From: Laetiporus sulphureus 93-53
Lineage: Eukaryota > Basidiomycota > Agaricomycetes > Polyporales > Laetiporaceae
Direction of reading: 5' to 3'
NCBI RefSeq assembly: GCF_001632365.1
Contig: NW_024468544.1
Coordinates: 34,839 to 98,838, forward strand
DNA: 64,000 nt
Part shown: positions 51,301 through 61,320 of the stretch, one piece after another
How the letters are laid out: each line of letters opens with the position of its first letter
Numbering within the stretch: position 1 is the first letter of the stretch
The notes under the pieces: generated by a model
The model's database searches: none
What the model was told of the DNA's origin: nothing
Seen by the model: the letters and a program-made list of their open reading frames with translations, nothing else
Made by a program: the position numbers and the translations under genes

Positions 51301-52057
51301 AGGCCCTCTGGCATTTCTTCCCATTCATGCTGCAGGCATATATGGAACAGCTGAATCAAATGTCAAGCTCTCAGAATTTGCCATATCATCATATACTCCC
51401 ACTTTAAGTGCACTTATCTTACCATCTGAAGACGATATTCCACAGAATATTCATCTACTGGCTGTGGCTCAGCCAAGCTCAGATGGTCAATTCTTTCAGC
51501 TTCCAGGTACACAAAAGGAAATCTCTAAGATAAAGGATAGGCTTAACAGGCTGAGCTCTATGCAAGTCTTGCTTGTGGAGTCTGACGGAAGCAAAGATGA
51601 TGTACTGGACAAGCTACAAAAGTGTAGCTGGGCTCATTTTGCATGTCATGGAATTCAAGACCTCCAAAATCCAGTTAATAGTGGACTGCAACTTGCAAAT
51701 AATCAACGCTTGAAGCTATCTGACATTGTCAGAGTGACACATCCACAAGGAGGATTGGCCTTTTTGTCAGCCTGTCAGACAGCAACTGGTGACAAGAAAC
51801 TTGCAGATGAAGCTGTCCATCTTGCTGCAGGAATGCTGTTTATTGGCTATAGTGGGGTGATTGCAACAATGTGGTCAATTCTGGATGATGTTGCCCCACA
51901 GGTTGCAGAAGATGTTTATTCTCAGTTGTTCACTAATGATAGCCCACCAGATCATAGGCAGGCTGCAAGGGCATTGCATTATGCAGTAGAGCGGTTGCAA
52001 CAGGATCCTAACATGTTATTTTATAAATGGCTCCCTTTCATACACCTTGGTCTGTGA
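48399..52057 (+). CDS. TPR-CHAT protein (caspase-like CHAT protease domain); N-terminal half possibly broken
   Basis: A Ser/Thr/Asn-rich start (MDTTPGNINSEPSSP, exon 48399-48626) leads through several short, uncertain exons (a helical KLLHNIIKLVLNDSMENEEALQY piece near 48960) into tandem 45-residue TPR-type repeats (49278-50222), a linker and a C-terminal CHAT domain. The last intron is 51200-51250. CHAT signatures are FWCPTGPLAFLPIHAAGIYG, AHFACHG (His codon 51647) and LAFLSACQTATG (Cys codon 51773), so the His-Cys dyad is intact. Two defects are visible upstream: a frame break at the A-run near 49213-49218 and an in-frame TAG at 49439 where other repeats have CAG. From 49451 on the frame is open except for the gap. 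TPR-CHAT proteins in other organisms act as effector proteases; the role here is unknown. Confidence 0.75.
49278..50222 (+). repeat. tandem 135-bp (45-aa) TPR-type repeats
   Basis: Consecutive units start every 135 bp (49413, 49548, 49683, 49818…), each encoding D-L-A-D-V-D-Q-A-I-A-V-Q-Q then LTPDDHA…LGNSFLSRFEHL. Units differ by only a few bases. At least six are present; the true number is unknown because the array contains an assembly gap. The antisense frame is also open, a by-product of the repeats. Confidence 0.9.
49883..49982. other. assembly gap (100 N) inside the repeat array
   Basis: Exactly 100 N in the middle of near-identical repeats, the usual placeholder for a gap of unknown size. 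The repeat frame is the same on both sides. Confidence 0.98.
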
Positions 52058-52239
52058 ACATTGCTATTTAATGTGGTGGTTGTTTTCTAATGCCAGCGTG
52101 TAATTTTGTCATTTGCTGTACAAATATGTAAGTGTTATCAAAAGCCACAGTGTGCATAGTGTGGATGACAAGGAATATAACATCAAGAGTGATGTAGACA
52201 AAAAATGTAAGTATAAAATGCCACGAAGATGAATTAAAA

Positions 52240-53160
52240 ACAGCATCGATAATCTAGACCCTACTGCTGCTACCGGAAGATGCAGATCCCATTGATGTGG
52301 AGGTGAAAACACTGGTGAACACTGTCATACCAATGCTGCTACTATGTGCTCCGCTAATGGTCACAGTACTCGACGTTGATAAGCAAGCTGGTGTCAGCAA
52401 TGACAGCGTCTTCACTATCCTCCACAAAGCCACTGCGTTAACAGAAGCATCACCCTCTATGTACTGGAAGAACGTTACATTCCCCTAGCTGTCAAGCTGC
52501 ATGAGTATCGCGATACTTACAGTGTACGTTGCATCGGAGTGCTTTTTCGTTTGATCGATATGCTGTCATCGTGTTCACCTCAACGTTGACCACTTATGTT
52601 TCCAAGCTGTCATCTGAAATGAATGCGAACTCCTGCTGCACACCCTCAGACTGGAACAAGTCTCTGTCTTGCCATGCATCGCAGGAAAACTGGTGCTGCC
52701 ATTCGAGAGTGGGTATGCCTGCACAGTGGGTTGAAAATATGGGTCTACAATGAGACGAGTACAGGGTGATGTATATACGGAAGAAGGGCTCACAGTGAAT
52801 AACAAAAGTCTTTGCTTCGCAGGCCTGACACCAGGCAAGTCTAGTAAGTCAATGTGATTGTGGGCGAGTGCCATTACCGAGTTCGAAAAGCTCGATCTGT
52901 AAGGACATTCATCCAAGAGAGTGCACTCAAACTTGTCATCCTTAAGTCACCCATGACCAGGTAGTATGATGAGTCGCCCAACAGCATGTAGAACATGTTG
53001 GTGTCGTGGTTCAGGATGGCGGTGAAGTCAAATGGGCTGAAGGAGCTGGTGATGATTGACTGCATAGACCATAACTTGATGACTGCGTCGTAGATGTAAA
53101 CAGACGATGTGTCATTAGACTAGGCATTCATAACATAAATGGTCTTGTAGAACTATGCGA
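52240..53160 (-). pseudogene. broken copy of a basidiomycete propeller-like protein gene
   Basis: Minus-strand blocks occur in the expected order but in shifting frames: SSVYIYDAVIKLWSMQ, DFTAILNHDTNMFYMLLGDS, VMALAHNHIDLLDLPGV, FQPTVQAYPLSNGST and a C-terminal Ser/Thr tail. They resemble a family of secreted, repeat-rich (beta-propeller/kelch-like) proteins of unknown function common in Agaricomycetes; this is from memory of the family pattern, not a search. A stop precedes the first block and several frame changes follow, so no intact product is expected. Confidence 0.5.
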
Positions 53161-53336
53161 GGTAGCGCGTAATGATTGTGCTATCAGATGAGCTACATGA
53201 AATATAGTATAAAGGCTCACGAGCACCCAGATGTAGTGATGGAGCCCATCGCGGTGCCTGGAAAGTACAAGTGTAAGTAAAGCATTCACGATATAGCTCG
53301 ATCACCGTGGTGGCAGAACCTACTTCGCCGAGGTTC

Positions 53337-53560
53337 TGAGAATACGAAAGTGACGACTCCAAACACGATGATTGACGCTGCCTCTGTCATGCCAGAGACG
53401 CACAAGCAACTAGTGGTCGCATTCACTGATCCTGATACATCGGACGAGGTCTATCTGCTCACCCCTATGGTTGACACGGATTCCTCAAACGCAGATAACG
53501 CGCAAGCGAAAAGTCGTCGCTTCCAGTCGGATTGCTCGCTACTCGCATTGAACAGTATAG
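53337..53560 (+). pseudogene. 3' fragment of a second AA9 LPMO
   Basis: Colinear and highly similar to the last LPMO exon (46000-46230): TTPNTMIDAASV…, KQLVVAFTDPDTSDEVYLLTPMVDTDSSNADNAQ. Everything upstream of the last exon is missing here. The downstream flank also matches the LPMO 3' flank. Confidence 0.75.
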
Positions 53561-54004
53561 TGGCAGAGGCTGCTGGTTCTGCTATCAGAGCCTCTGATTA
53601 ACATTCAGGAATGAGTAACTTAATGTAGACCTTACCTGACTATCAATCACCACAAACGTCCTTGCCAACGACGTACTGTTCATCGATGAAATGATTATGA
53701 ATGCACAACAACGAGAACACCGATAGCATTGCGATAACCTGTCCAAAAATACAAAACCCTGATCATGCACACATCCAACTTCGTTACGCAGTAAGCGCAT
53801 TCGTAAGGTATCATTATGCCCGCGCAACCGCTACGAGCTCCCATCTGTGATCGCACATGCATTCAGTACAAAGCATACACGAAAGATGGAGATTGAACAC
53901 TCACACACAGCACGCGCCACCGCAACCAAGAACTACTCTCCAACGATTCTACCACGTCATCCGCATCAGCACTGATCCTCCTGTACTAGAGCAAACACAT
54001 TCAC

Positions 54005-56037
54005 TCACCCAACCACCCCCATCGCAGCCACACCCGCCAGCAGTGCACACAGCGTGAGAGCCTGCCGGCTGACACTAGAGTGCCACAGATGTGGGTCGAG
54101 CACAAAATCACCCACGAGCATCTCAATGCACGCCGCATATATGAGCATTCCCGCCGAAAGCGTGGACATCACGCCCGTGAGCAGTACTACTTTTACTGGA
54201 GGTCAAACACAGAATCAGACCGAGACCAAGAAGATAACAAGACAGGAACACGCACCTCCTTCGCTTTCGCCAGGCCCGAACACCGCCAGCCCGATGGCGA
54301 TCCCCACGGGTGTCGTGACCGTGAACATCAGTGCCAACGCAGGCTTGAGCACCCGTTCTAGCCAGCGCGCTCACTCGTGTTGCTTCTCTGCCCACCCGAA
54401 CAAAGACAATCAGTGAGACCCAGAAGAAAGCCGAAGATAGAAACACGTACCATCCCCTGCGGGTAGCGTCGCGATCCAGATTTCGAGCGAGAGGCCCTCA
54501 AACAGCTGGTGAAACATGATCGCTGTCACCAGAGACGCTAATCGGGGGTGGGTGATCAGCTCGATATATCGAGGAGAAGACGGTAAACTGATATGCACTG
54601 AATTCGGGGCCTGAGGTAATCGCGAGCGTGAGCCCGATGACGAGCAAGTGCAGCATGATGCCCATCTTGAGCATCTACCTCTGCAAACTCGCCATCAACC
54701 TGAGCACTCCGGACGAGATGAGAAGGACGATGCACCAAAATGCCAACCACCTGCCTCTGCCGTCTGATCTGCCCTTGAGCTGCGTCCTTGTCCCCATTCC
54801 CACTCTCAGCCTCCGCTCCTCCATCTTCATGCTCATGCATGCCCCAGTCCCCGCCTCATGATTCCATGTCCATATGCAAATGCCCATGAGCATGCACATG
54901 CTTCGTGCCATGCCCGTGCGCATGCCGACACTCATGCTCCCGCATAGCACTCGCACCAGACGACGTGCAGCTCTCTCTACTCTTTCCATTTCCATTTGCC
55001 ACCCTACAGTCACTGGACCCTGACTCTAAACCTGCGTCGTCCCCACCGAGCCCTAACCAGCCTCTCCATCCTCCCTTGGCACACGCATGGTACTCCGCAT
55101 GAGACCTGCACTGTTCGTGCCGATGGTGCCCACCCATGAAAATCTCATCTCCTGGACGATTCAGCTCGATGGTCATTGCCGGGGGATGCGGGGGATGCGT
55201 CGAATGTGGGAATGTATGTGCGTACCCGACCGGGCGTGGGTGGCCGTTTGCGTTGGTGCCGTACTTGACGGGTGGTGCAGGATTTTGGGAGGACACAATG
55301 AGAGGCATGGCCTCATCTACCTCTGCCTCCCTATCCTCATCCTCATCCACCTCTTGCTCAGACTCGGGTGACGCGAGCGCGAGAGGTACACCGAAAAGGT
55401 GGCTCGCTCCGCCTTCCTCGTCCTCTTCGTCTTCTTTTTGTCCCTGCCGATCGTTCGGCGTCCCATTCAAACACTCAGGGAGCTGGGTTGGAGAGATGGT
55501 AGGTGAGGATGCGGGAGAGAGTGAGGGCATAGAGCACGGCGAAGGAGGCGCGGAGGCATACGACTGGAGGCGGTCAACGTACGAGGTAGTGATATCTGCA
55601 ATAATAGGCAAGATGTTAACGAGGAGAACGAAGGCAGAAGGAGCAGGTTGGGAATGTACATTCGACGAGAAAGATAAGGAGTAGGGAGCTCAGCCTGTGC
55701 AGAGAATCGTATCGATGCATCATGAACAGAAAGACAGATAAAACTTACACGATCATCCCCACCCACTTTGACATGCCATACCTCTCCTGCACTTCGGGGT
55801 TCATCAAGGCCTCGAACACGTCCTGAAGGAGGTGCACAAAGGCAGTCACCAGAATGATGCCTGTGCCAAAGTGCTTTCCAACGAAGAAGACGACGCCCGG
55901 GATGCAGATGCCGGGGATGCGGCGTGAGAGAACAGGAAAGCATGATGCTGCCAGGAAGTCTAATCAACAACTCTGCGCAAAAAAACTGAATGAAGACTAC
56001 ACGCACCGAAAAGAGAGACAAGAAAGACAGCAAACAT
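54005..56037 (-). pseudogene. ZIP-family metal transporter, copy A, with two in-frame stops
   Basis: The order of a fungal ZIP transporter is complete: first helix (LMFAVFLVSLF), FFVGKHFGTGIILVTAFVHLLQD, a His-rich cytosolic loop (HAHGHGTKHVHAHGHLH), MLHLLVIGLTLAITSGPEFTSLVTAIMFHQLFEG (across an intron), LKPALALMFTVTTPVGIAIG and the C-terminal helices ending AAMGVVG-stop at 54005. Two TGA codons interrupt it: one after HLHMDMES near the end of the His loop (copy B has TGG), and one in the KQHE-stop-ARWLERV segment (copy B has CAA). ZIPs import Zn2+ or Fe2+ into the cytosol. The upstream start is uncertain; 56037 is the last possible ATG before the first helix. Confidence 0.75.
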
Positions 56038-57351
56038 GAGCCACACACGTGTGTGCACCCATTGCACTGTCGAGGTCGCTTCGTCTGACACCGTCCATGC
56101 GCTGAGTGACTGAGTTGGATGGTTGCTCGAGCCGTCGAAGGCAGTTTTTCTCCCTAACCTTTGGAGAGGCCAGCCATAGGCATGAGGACGGGATGTATAA
56201 ATTAATGTCATGGAATGTGAGATGGCTGCGGGGCAGATACGGTCCAAAGTCGGCCCTGTAATAAATACGGTCAGCTGAGAGCGTGATACTCACAAAAGGT
56301 ATTGACACATACCAGTGTCGCACGGTATGTTTTTCCTACAGGTCCGATTAGCCTCAAGTGTTTGAGAGACGAGCGGTGAAGGGAGGTGATGGGGAGGCGA
56401 CTTGGAATAGATGTTGAAGAGGGAGGATGGGGACAGTGAGGACCACACCGGTTACCTAGGACAGATTTGCTTACATAACTGGAGGGATATTTCGGGGACC
56501 AATCGGATCGACTGTAACAGCCTAATTGCCGGAGTTGTGGCCAGCAGCGCTGAGCATATCCATACTGGTCGCCTCTTCTTCTCCTGAATATCCTAATGAA
56601 TGTCCAGTGAGATTCTCGTGGGTAATTCCAATAGCTTGTTGATGCATGGCAGAGACGTTTGACAGATCGATGACAGCCAGGATAAGTATTCTCTGAGTTT
56701 GATAAATCCCGGGTTCATCCTTCAGACGGGCGACAAGCAGGCCATATACCTTGGAAAGGAAATCAAGTACATCAAACAGTGAGAAGCTCGTTCTATGTGT
56801 GTCATCGACCGAGAGAACGACTGACACGTTGTGCACAGAGGAAGTAGTGAAGCAACCAAGGGAGTGCATCCGAACAGTCAGCGCAAACTGATTGGATGCA
56901 TTCAACAATCTAGGTGCTGAGCCAAGGCATTCAACAACTAGAAGACTATCAGAATGAGTATACTCGGAGTTCGATGAGGTCCAGATGCTGCAAGTAATAG
57001 GCGATACGCAGGCTGCATGAGACCGTCAGTGAGAGAGAAGAGTGCTGGGCCAGTGAACTCAAGCATGCGGGCGGACTGAGTGCAGGGTCGGGGGAAAAAG
57101 GATCAGCACATTCAATGGGCAGAGGGTCCTCATGTGCATGAGACTGACAGCGACAAGCACCTTCAAGAGACATCATGCTCCGAATAGCCCAAGTTGTGAT
57201 GCATACATGCATGAAGCCATTGAAGCAATCAGTAGTAGCACATCCAAAAAAACATCCACATGCCAGCAAGAGCACGATCTGGACGACCGCTGCCCAGAAC
57301 TCATGCAGTTATTTCAAGGCTGGTAAGCAATCACATGATCTCTGCTAAGGC
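56038..57351. other. spacer upstream of ZIP copy A
   Basis: A 128-codon minus-strand frame (56522-56908) has no recognised motif. The first 200 bp may hold 5' exon sequence of ZIP copy A. Nothing else is supported. Confidence 0.4.
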
Positions 57352-57377
57352 TTGGGAGTGCACCTGCTAAGTAGCCA
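57352..57377 (+). repeat. 26-bp direct repeat, copy 1
   Basis: Begins TTGGGAGTGCACCTGC and ends AGTAGCCA. An identical copy lies at 58833-58858, about 1.48 kb away on the same strand. Confidence 0.85.
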
Positions 57378-57547
57378 CTTGGGTGGAGTTGGCGTGGCCA
57401 TGTCGGTTCCAAATAACAGAAGTAGCGAGGGGCCAATACGATGGACGAAGACATGATTCAATAAAGCGAGCTTGGTATTACAAAGGCAGATAGCATGAAT
57501 GAAAGGTATTGCGAAACTACAGCTTCCACACATATTCTTCCACAATC

Positions 57548-58279
57548 TCAGGTTGTGATAAATACTCTCTGGCTGGACGCTATGTCCAATGCCAAGAACT
57601 CCTCCCCACTGGAGAAGTCACACAACGCTATAGCAGTCGCATATAATATGATATAGTTTTCATAGAACAATAACCCATGCATGACAAAAGGACATGGTTC
57701 AGATGCTGAACCTCGTTCATCATCTACTTCGTAAACTGCCATGGCCTCAGCAGGGGTTGCACCGTCAGAAACACAATGAAGGATGACAATAGGTGGCTGA
57801 TTTTTAGAATATTGCAATAGGTTTGACAAAGAGATATCAATGTCTGTGTAGTCATAGCGGTTAGTTTTAAGCCATTTAAGAGCATCTAACACTGCATGAT
57901 AACACACCATCAATGAAGTGCGTTTGAAATCAGCAGCAACCGATTTGCATGCTCCTGTAAAAAGAATGGCAAGGATGTCATCCATATCTTTTCGAGGAGC
58001 AGGAAGAACATCATACACTTTGTGGATAGGCTGGGAAAATCCTATCACGTTCGCGATCATTTTTCACTGACCCTTTGAGACCTTTACAATAAAAGCATTG
58101 TGTCGGACTGTGGCAACCAACATGCATTCAACAAAAGTAAGGCGCTGCAAACCCTCCGGAATGTCACCGATCCAGAGTCCATTTGCTAGGGCTTCCTTCG
58201 ATATTGCTTTCTTTTTATGAACGACGCTATAACAAGTACAGCAAACATCCACAGTACTCGAACCTTTCAGGACATGCAC
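57548..58279 (-). pseudogene. DUF6570-type N-terminal fragment of a Helitron helicase-like protein
   Basis: Minus-strand reading: ANGLWIGDIPEGLQRLTFVE, VRHNAFIVKVSKGQ-stop-KMIANVIGFSQP, KVYDVLPAPRKDMDDILAIL, FTGACKSVAADFKRTSLMV, ALKWLKTNRYDY and a final CPFVMHGL. This is the order of the DUF6570 domain that precedes the Helitron helicase-like and Pif1-type helicase domains in basidiomycete Helitrons. An in-frame TGA (58072-58074) splits it, and all downstream catalytic domains are absent. It is a dead fragment, AT-rich like the CHAT gene. Confidence 0.8.
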
Positions 58280-58389
58280 CGCAGGATAATAAAGAATCAG
58301 TTCAGAACAGCTTCAAACAGGGTCGCACCTGCGCTTTTGTTCCAATCTGGTAACTAGTTCATCTGGTCAAATCAAAGGGGATAGAAACA

Positions 58390-58607
58390 TCATGATCGCA
58401 CGAGTCCTGTAATGAAATCCACTGCGATCGCACAGGGTAAAATTGCCATCGAAATGAGACATGCCACAGCAAACATACATTCTGTCAATGAAAGGTCAGG
58501 GGCAGACGAATGCGTTGAACAATGTACTGATACTCACCAACTGAAATCCACACCGCAACCTTGAACATGAATAAACGGATGGGATCTGTGCGAGGTGATT
58601 CAGACAT
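58390..58607 (-). CDS. possible small membrane protein or gene fragment
   Basis: Two exons (58538-58607, 58390-58481) with a GTGAG…CAG intron give 53 aa: MSESPRTDPIRLFMFKVAVW followed by two hydrophobic segments (CMFAVACLISMAILPCAIAV). The splice sites are good and the frame closes, but the product is short; it may be the 5' remnant of a larger multi-helix membrane protein. The function is unknown. Confidence 0.3.
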
Positions 58608-58832
58608 CGGAATGAGCAGCGAACTAAACGCAAATAGTTAAGGGTGTGTCACTATAGGTGTATGGCAATGCAGAGGAGAGCACGAATGCTCGGACCACAC
58701 AAACCAGTCCCTATCCACAGTAGCGATTACATAATTGACCCCTATCCAGCTTAAGACCTTACGTAAGAATTCAACTTCACCATCGTGGAAATAGCCAAAT
58801 ATACATTCTGTTATTTGGAACATAACACCAGG

Positions 58833-58858
58833 TTGGGAGTGCACCTGCTAAGTAGCCA
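58833..58858 (+). repeat. 26-bp direct repeat, copy 2, flanked by a 12-bp duplication
   Basis: Identical to 57352-57377. Here it is bracketed by two perfect copies of CATAACACCAGG (58821-58832 and 58859-58870), which copy 1 lacks. Confidence 0.85.
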
Positions 58859-59439
58859 CATAACACCAGGTGCACTGGTACTACGTCTCTTCTCGCCTCC
58901 CGTCCTTCCCCCGTAAATACATCTACATGCAGCTCGACATCTATGGCGCGGCAAAATTCATATCCCACTGCCATCACTATCTCATCATATGCCGCTCGCA
59001 TCTCTTCCCCGTTCCCTTTCGATCTACATGCCTCTGACGGAGCAGCACGGCCGACAGACGTCCTATACAGAGACGGCGTAGCAGGATCATCTGTGCGGCA
59101 TTGGAGTAGAAATGGACAGTCAAAAATGAATCCGGCTATACCGTATGGTGGAGAGAATGCCAGAAGTGACGCATGTGTGACCAGACGCGTCAGAACGCGC
59201 ATACATACTCCAGCGCGTGACTGAGCATGTCTGCTGTTCTGCTGGCTGTATGTGCCTTGGATTAGTCTCGCCGAACCTCTCTGGACAATGATGGACATGC
59301 TTTATGAAATTCAGGACCTTGACGTGTCCCTCACGTGACACGTCCAGAAGAAATGGCCACCCAAGGCTCCGAAGGTTCACCGCGAGTACATGTCTAGTGC
59401 CAATCAACGCAAATGACGTCTATTATATGCTGTTATAAC

Positions 59440-59782
59440 GTCCAACCTCCAACCTCCAGATATAGATGACATGTTAGTGCGAATCGTGATGAGTGTAGCG
59501 ATCGTAGCGTCATCGTAGGCGCCCGCCTATCCAAAAAGAAAAGACAACCCAGCACCGAGCGGTGCGACCGCAGCCTGGGGAAACAATAGCAGGGGTCGCA
59601 GAATGTGTTAAAGAAATGCAGATGCAAGGAAAACGATATCGTGAGTTCGTGGCCAGAAATGATGCATATGCGTTGTAGTGGTAGTGATGGGGAAACCGGC
59701 GGAAAAGGGTGACGAAGAGTGTGGCGTGCGACAGCCCGACCGGAGAGTGATGAATGATAGATGAGGGGACAGACAGAGCCAT
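59440..59782 (-). repeat. shared 3' flank of the MFS copies
   Basis: Read on the minus strand it matches the region after MFS gene 1 (about 43960-44110), including the CTATTGTTTCCCCAGGCTGC block and the GGTCGCACCGCTCGGTGCTG block. It marks the extent of the MFS duplication beyond the coding part. Confidence 0.65.
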
Positions 59783-61320
59783 TCACGCGTGGTTGGCGGG
59801 GTCCGCCTGTGTCATCTCCTTGACGGGCACTGGCATCGGCTTCGTCGGCGCGTACTTTGACTTCTTCCTGATAATAGGCCCATACTTGAACAGCACGAAC
59901 GGGATGGGCGCCATGAGCAGCGCGATGAATCCAAGAAGAGTCGACGCCCAGCGCGAGTTGAGCCGCTCAAACATCTGCGTAGCGAACATCGGGAAGCCGG
60001 CGCCGAAGCACGACCGCACGACGGTAAGCGAAGCGAGCGCGGACGCTGCGACGAAGAGGTACGCGTCGGCCACGTAGTTGAACAACGCAAGAAAAATCCA
60101 GACGATGCTCCATCCGAGCGGATAGCCCGCGATGAGCGCCGCCCAGAGCGAGATGCTCGGGTACGACGTCCAGCCGAACCAGAAGAACGAGGCCATGAAC
60201 ATCCGTGCGGCAAACATCGCGACCTCGAGCCGTTTCTCGGGCAGCACGGGGTGCGGTGCGTGCTTTTTCTGCGAGCGCACGTACCGCGTGTTGAAGATGA
60301 GCGGGTACTACGTGAACACGTCTGTGCAGCCGCCCAGGAAGATTGGCAGGAACGTCAGACCGAAGAGGCCCATGCTGAGGTTGTGCCCCTCCAAAAAGAC
60401 GACGGAATAGGCCTCGAACAAGAGGTCCATGCAACCGTACACGAACTGCGCGCGACGTGAGCCGCCACGCAACAGAGGATGGAAGGAAACAAGCACTTAC
60501 GCTCATGCACAAGGTGGTGGCCATCAACATAGGTTCTCGGAAAAGAGCGATGAACGGCCTTGCGAGAACGTGTTTGAGGTGCTGCCCGATCGACGACTTC
60601 TGCTTCGCCATCGCAGCCCAGTACCGATCATTCCCCGTCTCCTTGCGCGATCTCTCCGCCTTCCGCGCCATGAGATGCATGACACTGCAGGCATGAAGGC
60701 ATTCATTCCTGTTGCAAATGCTCTGAAAACGTGTTCTAAAGTGTGACCTATGCAACACTATGCCCTAATTAGGCAACTTTACGTCCCAAAAAGGCAGTTA
60801 ATTACAATTTAGTGTCAAAAACGAACGATCGCAAATGCTTTCATGCCTGCGGTGTGAGGATCGGCCTACGCAGTCACAAATCAGTGACGGTACTTCAGGA
60901 ACGTGATGAGGACATACAACAAGGCTTCCGGCAGCGTGGACGAGATCAGAATCAGACAGATACCAGCAAAGAACATCAGCAACCAGTAGAGCCATCGCCA
61001 GGAGACCCCCTGAACGCTCATGAAGCCAGAGACGATCGGTCCGAGAGTGAGGCCTGTGAGCGGTGCGAGAGCGAAGAAAGCCAGAGCCTCTCCACGGTTT
61101 CCTGCATCCCAGATATCGGACACCAACGCGCTGATAGTGATGAGAATCATTGTGGACTATCGGCAATCATAGCTACTCACCCGCTATTGGACAGTGCCGC
61201 AGAGGTACCACCGAGGAACCGAGACTAGGATTGACGCGGTACTTCACGAGAGCGCGCAGCCACTTGAAAGCAGACGCATACCACGAAGGAGATCATGAAA
61301 ATCATCCGCAGCGCGAGAGC
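59783..61320 (-). pseudogene. broken second copy of the MFS transporter
   Basis: From about FGRRIIF of MFS gene 1 to the stop codon it is colinear (DIWDAGNRGEALAFFALAP, GLFGLTFLPIFLGGC, WIFLALFNYVADAYLF, KKSKYAPT). The N-terminal 165 residues are missing. Defects: decay after the truncated start (…CVCFQVAARS then stops), a 184-bp insertion in the fourth exon (60675-60858) and an in-frame TAG at 60308-60310 with a 3-bp insertion next to it. The last 165 codons are open and well conserved, so inactivation may be fairly recent. Confidence 0.85.
60675..60858. mobile_element. 184-bp MITE-like insertion in MFS copy 2
   Basis: Terminal inverted repeats of about 22 bp start ACACTGCAGGCATGAAGGCA at one end and ACACCGCAGGCATGAAAGCA at the other. 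A 4-bp duplication TGAG brackets the insertion (60671-60674 and 60855-60858). Taking out 60675-60858 leaves a junction of exactly the same length as the intact MFS gene 1 sequence. It has no coding capacity, so it is non-autonomous. Superfamily not determined. Confidence 0.8.
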
